A DNA stretch of 11,591 bases, from NCBI GenBank assembly GCA_009843725.1, contig VYCX01000405.1:1-11591 (forward strand). The letters are read 5' to 3'. Positions 6,824-11,591 of the stretch are shown piece after piece. Position 1 is the first letter of the stretch; every line of letters begins with the position of its first letter. The notes below the pieces were generated by a model. That model ran no database searches and had not been told where the DNA came from. It saw only the letters and a program-made list of their open reading frames with translations. The position numbers and the translations under genes are program-made. Origin of the DNA: Boseongicola sp. SB0675_bin_26. GTDB lineage: Bacteria; Pseudomonadota; Alphaproteobacteria; Rhodobacterales; Rhodobacteraceae.

Positions 6824-7720
6824 GTGACCTACGATGCGAATCCTGGAACGGATGCAGTCTTGAGCGACAGTGGACACATTTCGCAGGTGGAAACCCCATC
6901 GGGCAAGAACGCCGAATACGAGAACTTTCCCGTCGGCTCGATACTGCTTCCTGCCCGATTGCGACCTCATGTCGCCACATTCTACGCATTCGCCCGCACC
7001 ATCGACGACATCGCTGATTCACCTGATCTCACGGCTGAGGAAAAGATGGCGCGACTGGAAGGGTTTGAGTGCGAGCTTCGGCTCGCCGAAGGGCGCCCCG
7101 GCTTCGAAAAGGCCACGCGAATGGCCGCAAGCCTTGCCGAGACAGGCGTCAGCGACATCCACTGCCGCAATCTCGTCCGCTACTGCCTGCAAGACGCGGC
7201 AAAGAACCGCTACGCGTCGTGGCAGGAAGTGATCGACTACTGCATGCTCTCCGCCGCGCCGGTCGGGCGGTACCTGATCGATCTTCATGGCGGATCAAGC
7301 GCGGGCTACGGAAGTTCGGACGCGCTGTGCAACGCGCTTCAGGTCATCAATCACCTGCAGGATTTCGGCGACGACTACAGAACTCTGGACCGAATCTATC
7401 TGCCTGCAGACTGGATGGCGGAGTCTGGCGTCAACGTTGAGGAACTCGGCAAGGATCGCACGTCCGAGCGGCTTCGCGTCGTCATCGACAAATGCCTGGC
7501 CGGAATTGAGGCACTCATGCGGGACGCGCGCCAGCTGCCTGGGCACATCAACCACCCCCGCCTGAAACTTGAAGCCGCTGTCATCGTGCGGTTGGCTGAC
7601 CGGCTGGCCTGGCAACTCTCTCGAAAGGACCCTCTGGTGGCGCGGGTCAAGCTGACACGGCTGGAAGCCGCCATGTGCGCGGCGCGAGGGCTGGCTGGAA
7701 GCCTCTTCCTGTCGCGATGA
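6824..7720 (+). CDS. hpnC: Hydroxysqualene synthase HpnC
   Basis: This 298-aa all-alpha prenyl-transferring enzyme of the squalene/phytoene synthase fold matches HpnC: the N-terminal ENFPVGSILLPARLRPHV (33-50) is characteristic of that branch. The first aspartate-rich motif DDIAD lies at 61-65 and the second, QDFGDDY, at 179-185. In the three-step bacterial route, HpnD makes presqualene diphosphate from two farnesyl diphosphates, HpnC converts it to hydroxysqualene, and HpnE reduces this to squalene. The enzyme acts at the cytoplasmic face of the membrane. The start is GTG with AGGGA 7 nt upstream; a GTG at codon 22 is a weaker alternative. The gene stands apart from hpnD and hpnE, which are on the opposite strand and converge on it across 82 nt. 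Assignment to HpnC rather than HpnD rests on the ENFPV motif and the DFGDDY form of the second motif. Confidence 0.92.
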   Translation: MTYDANPGTDAVLSDSGHISQVETPSGKNAEYENFPVGSILLPARLRPHVATFYAFARTIDDIADSPDLTAEEKMARLEGFECELRLAEGRPGFEKATRMAASLAETGVSDIHCRNLVRYCLQDAAKNRYASWQEVIDYCMLSAAPVGRYLIDLHGGSSAGYGSSDALCNALQVINHLQDFGDDYRTLDRIYLPADWMAESGVNVEELGKDRTSERLRVVIDKCLAGIEALMRDARQLPGHINHPRLKLEAAVIVRLADRLAWQLSRKDPLVARVKLTRLEAAMCAARGLAGSLFLSR

Positions 7721-7802
7721 TTCCCGCGACACCGTTCATGAAGCCCGCACTGGATCGTCTGGCACCGGCAACTCGCCCGACAGCGGGTCAGGTCGCAGCA
7801 TT

Positions 7803-9098
7803 CTACCTGACCGGATCACCCATGAGTGCCTGACCCATGCTCCCGGCAGCCAGCTCAGCCGCCAGCCTGCCCGAACGCACCGCGCCCTCGATCGTGGCCG
7901 GCAGACCGGTGTCCGTCCAGTCCCCGGCAAGGAAGACACCCAGCGGTCCGGCATCGGATCCGGGTCGCCGCGCGACCTGCTCCGGTGTCTGGGCAATGGT
8001 CGCCATCCGCTCGACGATGACGCGATGCGGCGGCATCCTGGCCGCGTCGCCTTCCAGGTCCAGTGACCGCCGGACGTCGCCCCAGATCGCGCCCGCCATG
8101 CTTCGCCCGTCGACGTCTCCCTGGCAGGCGCTGACCGTCGCCGAGACAGTGCCATCCCGCCAGAACAGCCACTCCGCCGTGCCGCCAAGGAGCCCAAGGA
8201 ACGGCGGGTCCTCCGGCGCCCGCGAGACACTTTCTGGCATCCGGAAATGCACGTTGACGATTCCGCGATGCTCGTCTGGGGTGCACAGGTCCGGAACCAG
8301 TTCTTCGGCAACGCGGGCGGGCACGGCCAGGATCACGCGGTCATCCGGTCCAACCTGGATCTCGCCATCCCTGAAACACAAGGCCGTGACACGGCCCGGT
8401 TCGCTCAACGTGATCGAACGAAGCCGCGTGCGAAAGCGCAGTTCGGCGCCATTTCCAGCCAGAAAGGCCACTGCCGGATCCGCGAAGGCGCTGCTCAGGC
8501 CCTGCTTCGCAGTCAGGGGACGGCAGGCCCGGCCTCCCCGGCCAATGGTTTCACGCAGAACCGGCTTCATGAGCGTGGCCGCGGCGCGCTCGGGTTCGGT
8601 GTTGAGAACCGCAATCGACACCGGTTTCCAGAATCGCTCGTGCAACTGGCCGCAGGGCGACAGGACTTCGTCAATCGACGACCCTTGACTTGCATTCAAC
8701 AGGCGGAGCGATCTGGCATAGTCCGCCAGTCGTGCGCCCGGAACCCTGGCGTCGCGGGAAAACGGCCTTCCGGGGATCCGGCCATTGCCCAAGTCAACCG
8801 TCCAACGTTCACCCGTGGCGAGATCAAGGAACGGAAAGCGGGCGCTGACCGGGCCGGACAGACTGTCCCGTGCCCCAATCAGGGCCAGGAACCGCTGAAT
8901 CGAGGTGTTGCCGGAAAGCATCAGGTGGCTTCCGTTGTCGATCAGCGCCCCGAGGCTCTCGTCGTGGAACGAACGGCAGCGCCCGCCGGCATGGCCGGTC
9001 GCTTCATGAACGGCAACGCGAACTCCGCTTGCAGACAACTCGCACGCCGCGCTCAGGCCGGCAACGCCTGCGCCAACCACATGGGCGGTTCCGGGCAC
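7803..9098 (-). CDS. hpnE: Hydroxysqualene dehydroxylase HpnE (FAD-dependent)
   Basis: The 431-aa protein is an FAD-dependent amine-oxidase/phytoene-desaturase-fold enzyme. The dinucleotide-binding motif GAGVAG lies at residues 9-14, followed by HEATGHAGGRC, and the C-terminal FAD motif is AGDWTDTGLPATIEGA at 391-406. Its place directly after hpnD, with hpnC nearby, identifies it as HpnE, which reductively removes the hydroxyl of hydroxysqualene to give squalene. The start is GTG, placed immediately after the hpnD stop (TAGGTG on the minus strand, zero-nt gap), so translation is very likely coupled to hpnD. The initiation context lacks its own clear ribosome binding site. It ends convergent with hpnC. 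Length and motifs look intact. A related FAD-dependent carotenoid desaturase would be the alternative, but the neighbours make that unlikely. Confidence 0.92.
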   Translation of the reverse strand: MPGTAHVVGAGVAGLSAACELSASGVRVAVHEATGHAGGRCRSFHDESLGALIDNGSHLMLSGNTSIQRFLALIGARDSLSGPVSARFPFLDLATGERWTVDLGNGRIPGRPFSRDARVPGARLADYARSLRLLNASQGSSIDEVLSPCGQLHERFWKPVSIAVLNTEPERAAATLMKPVLRETIGRGGRACRPLTAKQGLSSAFADPAVAFLAGNGAELRFRTRLRSITLSEPGRVTALCFRDGEIQVGPDDRVILAVPARVAEELVPDLCTPDEHRGIVNVHFRMPESVSRAPEDPPFLGLLGGTAEWLFWRDGTVSATVSACQGDVDGRSMAGAIWGDVRRSLDLEGDAARMPPHRVIVERMATIAQTPEQVARRPGSDAGPLGVFLAGDWTDTGLPATIEGAVRSGRLAAELAAGSMGQALMGDPVR

Positions 9099-9971
9099 CT
9101 AGAACAGGCCGTGGCGCAGGGCCAGGCAGGCCTTTCGGAACGAGCCGATGGAAATCCGTTCGGACGGAAACGGCGAGAACCCCGCTCCGACGATCCGTTC
9201 CAGGAGCTTTCCGTATACCGCGCGCATCATCCTGGCGGGCCGAATGTCCTGGGGTCGGCAAGCGCCCATGATCCTGTCCGCAGCCGCGAAGTGGGTCCAG
9301 GCATTCGCTGACAGCCCCTGACAGACAATGTCCACCGCAGGCTGGTCGGCGAGCGTGTCAGTGCGCGGACATTCAAGACCCGCCTCGCGAAGAGCGGATG
9401 CGGGCAGGTAGATCCGGTTGCGCCGGGCGTCCTCACGAACGTCGCGCAGGATATTGGTCAACTGAAGCGCCGAACCGAGTGAGGCCGCCAATTGCCTGCC
9501 GGTCTCGCAATCAAGGCCGAATACCCGACAGGACATCCTCCCGACCGAACAGGCCACGCGGTCAACATATGTCGCCAAGGCCGCCTCGTCGGGAATGCGT
9601 ACCGATGGCGCGGCATCCGTCATCATTCCGTCAATCACGCAATTTAGGTCGGATTCCGCAAGTTCGTAGTCGAGAACCGGCCTGACAAGCGCCCTCACCG
9701 TCGCCCGTGCCGGCTCCTCACCCCGGTAAAGCCGCTCCACGTCGCGCCTGTAGCCGTTGAGCGACTCCTGCTTGCGGGACGTCTCGCCGGGCTCGTCGGC
9801 TATGTCGTCAACCTCCCGGCAAAACGCGTAGATCGCATACATCGCGTCGCGCTTCGCGGGCAGCATGCGTCGCATCGCCCAGAAAAACGCCGACCCCGAA
9901 TTCGCGACCAATGTCTCCGCATAACGCTTTGCCGCGAGCTCGCCTGACCGGTTCACGTTCGCAAACTGCAT
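9099..9971 (-). CDS. hpnD: Presqualene diphosphate synthase HpnD
   Basis: The 290-aa protein is a squalene/phytoene-synthase-fold enzyme. The first motif, CREVDDIADE, lies at residues 51-60. The second, LTNILRDVREDARRNRIYLP at 171-190, carries Asp177 and Asp181. These bind the Mg2+-diphosphate of farnesyl diphosphate. The sequence SGSAFFWAMR near residue 30 and the RDVREDA form of the second motif fit HpnD, which condenses two farnesyl diphosphates to presqualene diphosphate. It is the first gene of a minus-strand pair with hpnE and lies head-to-head with the STAS gene across 258 nt. The ATG has no Shine-Dalgarno sequence and a candidate -10 element ends only 6 nt upstream, so the transcript may be leaderless. 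A GTG at codon 6 is an alternative start but has no better ribosome binding site. Confidence 0.92.
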   Translation of the reverse strand: MQFANVNRSGELAAKRYAETLVANSGSAFFWAMRRMLPAKRDAMYAIYAFCREVDDIADEPGETSRKQESLNGYRRDVERLYRGEEPARATVRALVRPVLDYELAESDLNCVIDGMMTDAAPSVRIPDEAALATYVDRVACSVGRMSCRVFGLDCETGRQLAASLGSALQLTNILRDVREDARRNRIYLPASALREAGLECPRTDTLADQPAVDIVCQGLSANAWTHFAAADRIMGACRPQDIRPARMMRAVYGKLLERIVGAGFSPFPSERISIGSFRKACLALRHGLF

Positions 9972-9977
9972 TGGTCA

Positions 9978-10006
9978 CAGATACATCGCGGTGCAGGATC
10001 GATCAA
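9978..10006 (-). promoter_or_regulatory. Candidate sigma-70-type promoter of hpnD-hpnE
   Basis: On the minus strand TTGATC (10006-10001) and TATCTG (9983-9978) are separated by 17 nt. Transcription would begin at or next to the hpnD ATG at 9971. Each element matches only part of the consensus, so this is a proposal. Confidence 0.35.
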
Positions 10007-10095
10007 CCAAATTGGCCGTCGCAGGCGGCTTCGAATTCCATGATTCGTTGAGTGCGGCACAAGGGTCGACCCCGCGGCCTCCATCGAATCTCACA

Positions 10096-10123
10096 TGTCA
10101 GCTTGACCGCAACAGCGCTGACA
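10096..10123. repeat. Perfect inverted repeat, candidate operator
   Basis: TGTCAGC (10096-10102) and GCTGACA (10117-10123) are perfect 7-nt inverted copies with 14 nt between them. Their centres are 21 bp apart, two helical turns, as expected for a dimeric repressor or activator. The left arm touches the candidate -35 element of the STAS gene and the right arm ends 3 nt before its -10. I do not recognise the regulator. Confidence 0.5.
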
Positions 10124-10132
10124 AACTATCTA
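10103..10132 (+). promoter_or_regulatory. Candidate promoter upstream of the STAS-domain gene
   Basis: TTGACC (10103-10108) and TATCTA (10127-10132) are separated by 18 nt, resembling a sigma-70 promoter. The pair is interleaved with the inverted repeat. It predicts a leader of about 90 nt before the ATG at 10230. A second -10-like TATACA at 10193-10198 has no good -35. Confidence 0.4.
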
Positions 10133-10220
10133 TTCACATCGGGAGGTGAACGCAGAGGGGCTGCCGGACTTCTGTCTGGACGGCAATTCATTTATACACG
10201 GTGAAAAGGCAATTCTGGGA

Positions 10221-10225
10221 AGGGA
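10221..10225 (+). promoter_or_regulatory. Ribosome binding site that fixes the STAS gene start
   Basis: AGGGA, part of GGGAAGGGA, lies 4 nt before ATG 10230. The same frame stays open back to a GTG at 10146, but that GTG has its purine stretch touching the codon and the added 28 residues precede the first strand of the domain, so 10230 is preferred. Confidence 0.55.
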
Positions 10226-10229
10226 ATCA

Positions 10230-10682
10230 ATGTCCGAATTGGAAATTGAGGTATTTGCGGCCGATACCGGAACGGCAATCAGGATCGTCGGCCGGATTGA
10301 CGGAAATTCCGCACCCGTTCTCGACAGCCGGCTCAAGGAACTCGACATGAACCTTGGCCTGCCGATAGTGCTTGACTTCGACGAGGTGGACTTCGTCAGC
10401 AGTGCAGGGCTTCGAACCCTGTTGGTCCTTGCGAAACGCGTGGAGGCGGAGGGCGGATCCGTTGTCATCGCCCGATTGCAGCCCGAAGTTGACGAGGTCT
10501 TCGAAATCTCCGGGTTCAAGAGCATCTTCAAGCATCACCCGTCCTTGTCAGCCGCCTTGACGGAAAACGGCATGCCGGCCGATCTTTGCGGCGGGACCGG
10601 CGAGGAAGAGCCAGGTCCGGTGCAGGAAGGCGGCCTCGGCCGTTTCGTCTCCAAGATCCTGCCCAGAAGATCCGGCAACTGA
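10230..10682 (+). CDS. STAS-domain protein, anti-sigma-factor-antagonist type
   Basis: The 150-aa protein opens with a STAS domain (about residues 3-110). The first strands, AIRIVGRIDGNSAPVLDSRL, are typical, as is the core VLDFDEVDFVSSAGLRTLL, with Ser57/Ser58 in SSAGLR at the usual phosphorylation loop. Such proteins bind an anti-sigma factor or switch kinase when unphosphorylated and release it after phosphorylation. After the domain comes a tail of about 40 residues: an acidic, Gly/Pro-rich linker (GTGEEEPGPVQEGG) and a basic, amphipathic end (LGRFVSKILPRR) that could contact membrane or a partner. No kinase, phosphatase or sigma factor gene is in the window, so its partner is unknown. 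It is divergent from hpnD and shares its control region. Family is clear; pathway is not. Confidence 0.88.
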   Translation: MSELEIEVFAADTGTAIRIVGRIDGNSAPVLDSRLKELDMNLGLPIVLDFDEVDFVSSAGLRTLLVLAKRVEAEGGSVVIARLQPEVDEVFEISGFKSIFKHHPSLSAALTENGMPADLCGGTGEEEPGPVQEGGLGRFVSKILPRRSGN

Positions 10683-10878
10683 CCAAGGCGCCTGCGGACC
10701 ATGCCGCAATCCGCCCCGAGCCCGCGGCAAGACCGACGGGTACCCGGACGGGTTCATCAAGCATGCCCTGACCGACGAACCGCCGGCCGACCCAAGCGCT
10801 CCGGGCCATGCCATGTCGGTGCATCCCGTCGAATGAAGTGCCGGAACGTTTGCGGGCAACCGCTCAGCGGGGACGAGA

Positions 10879-11591
10879 ATGGCTGAAGCATTCATTTGCG
10901 AAGGACTGCGCAGCGCCATCGGCAGATACGGCGGGACGCTCGCGGCAATGCGTCCCGACGATCTGCTGGGAGAGGTGATCCGTGCCGTCATGGCATCCGC
11001 GCCGTCGCTCGACCCGACCGCGGTCAACGACGTGATCATGGGATGCGCCAACCAGGCCGGGGAGGACAACCGCAACGTGGCACGGATGTCGGCGTTGCTG
11101 GCCGGACTTCCGGAAACCGTGGGTGGTGCAACCATCAACCGGCTTTGCGGATCCGGGCTTGACGCAGTGGCCATGGCGGCACGCGCGATCAGGACCGGCG
11201 AAGCGGACGTGATTCTTGCCGGGGGCGTCGAGAGCATGACGCGTGCGCCCATGGTCATGCCCAAGGCGAATGCCGCGTTTTCCCGACAGACCGAAATCTT
11301 CGACACGACCATTGGGTGGCGCTTCGTCAACCGCAGGATGAGGGCGGAACACGGCGTCGACAGCATGCCGGAGACCGCAGAGAACGTCGCTTCGGAATTC
11401 GGAATCTCGCGAACCGATCAGGACGCTTTCGCGCTCCGGTCGCAGGAGCGCGCGGCACGAGCCATTGAAAGCGGACGGTTCGGGCCGGAAATCACGCCGG
11501 TCTCGATTCCCCGGCGGAAGGCCGACCCGGTCGTCTTCAGCACCGACGAGCACCCGCGCCCGCCCTCGCGTGACAAGCTCGCCGCGCTGCC
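10879..11591 (+). CDS. pcaF: 3-oxoadipyl-CoA thiolase (acetyl-CoA acyltransferase), 3' end outside window
   Basis: The frame opens at ATG 10879, with GGGGA 5 nt upstream, and runs off the window after 237 codons of an expected 400 or so. The sequence is a thiolase close to PcaF/PaaJ, which cleaves 3-oxoadipyl-CoA with CoA to succinyl-CoA and acetyl-CoA in the last step of aromatic (beta-ketoadipate or phenylacetate) breakdown. Supporting motifs are EGLRSAIGRYGG (8-19), GCANQAGEDNRNVARM (55-70), the active-site Cys90 in NRLCGSGLDA, GGVESMTRAP, and DTTIGWRFVN followed by SMPETAENVA. The long GCANQAGEDNRN loop is what points to PcaF rather than a general acetyl-CoA acetyltransferase. The His and Cys of the C-terminal half are not visible. 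It lies 196 nt after the STAS gene and probably starts a separate unit. Confidence 0.85.
   Translation, partial: MAEAFICEGLRSAIGRYGGTLAAMRPDDLLGEVIRAVMASAPSLDPTAVNDVIMGCANQAGEDNRNVARMSALLAGLPETVGGATINRLCGSGLDAVAMAARAIRTGEADVILAGGVESMTRAPMVMPKANAAFSRQTEIFDTTIGWRFVNRRMRAEHGVDSMPETAENVASEFGISRTDQDAFALRSQERAARAIESGRFGPEITPVSIPRRKADPVVFSTDEHPRPPSRDKLAAL

Noticed and set aside
7774..7788. CCCG-ACAG-CGGG stem between hpnC and hpnE as a terminator
   Set aside because: Only four strong base pairs and no T-run; expected by chance at this GC content.
8247..9311. Plus-strand frame of 354 codons opposite hpnE and hpnD
   Set aside because: Antisense shadow; both FAD motifs and prenyl synthase motifs are on the minus strand.
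10146..10229. N-terminal extension of the STAS protein from a GTG at 10146
   Set aside because: The purine stretch abuts the GTG, leaving no spacing, while the ATG at 10230 has a good site; the extra residues precede the domain.
10683..10878. Small plus-strand frame (10701-10886) in the gap before pcaF
   Set aside because: Overlaps the pcaF start in another frame, is Arg/Pro-rich, and has no ribosome binding site or family resemblance. I see no other element in this gap.

Overview
The window is GC-rich, densely packed bacterial DNA with short intergenic gaps. The gene content suggests an alphaproteobacterium or a close relative: an AtuA-like/DUF4387 catabolic operon, the HpnC/HpnD/HpnE route to squalene, an AbrB-type membrane protein and a PcaF-type thiolase. 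I see no rRNA, tRNA, CRISPR, insertion sequence or phage gene. The taxon is inferred from gene content only.

Left part (1-2924, + strand): a compact operon of four genes. It encodes the C-terminal part of an AtuA-like (DUF1446) protein, a 100-aa DUF4387 protein, a family III (CaiB/BaiF) CoA-transferase and a stand-alone citryl-CoA-lyase-like protein. The junctions are an 8-nt overlap, a 3-nt gap and a 4-nt ATGA overlap, so the four products probably act in one pathway. The likely logic is that the transferase makes a CoA thioester of an organic acid, AtuA/DUF4387 carry out an uncharacterised step, and the lyase releases acetyl-CoA (or a similar acyl-CoA) plus an oxo acid. The substrate is unknown. 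This is the best candidate here for undescribed biochemistry.

Middle part (2966-6420): an SDR dehydrogenase (-) and a full-length decarboxylating 6-phosphogluconate dehydrogenase (+) diverge from a 101-nt gap. The latter converges on an AbrB-family membrane protein (-) across a gap with two terminator-like stem-loops. A stretch of about 400 nt (6421-6823) between the divergent AbrB and HpnC genes has no convincing gene.

Right part (6824-9971): all three enzymes that turn farnesyl diphosphate into squalene in bacteria are present, in an unusual layout. hpnC is on the + strand and converges on a coupled hpnD-hpnE pair on the - strand. No squalene-hopene cyclase is in the window, so the end product (hopanoids, C30 carotenoids or other) cannot be told.

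Far right (9972-11591): a 258-nt divergent control region precedes a small STAS-domain (anti-sigma-factor-antagonist-type) gene. The region holds a perfect 7-bp inverted repeat wrapped around a candidate promoter. After a gap of about 200 nt the window ends inside a 3-oxoadipyl-CoA thiolase (pcaF-like) gene.
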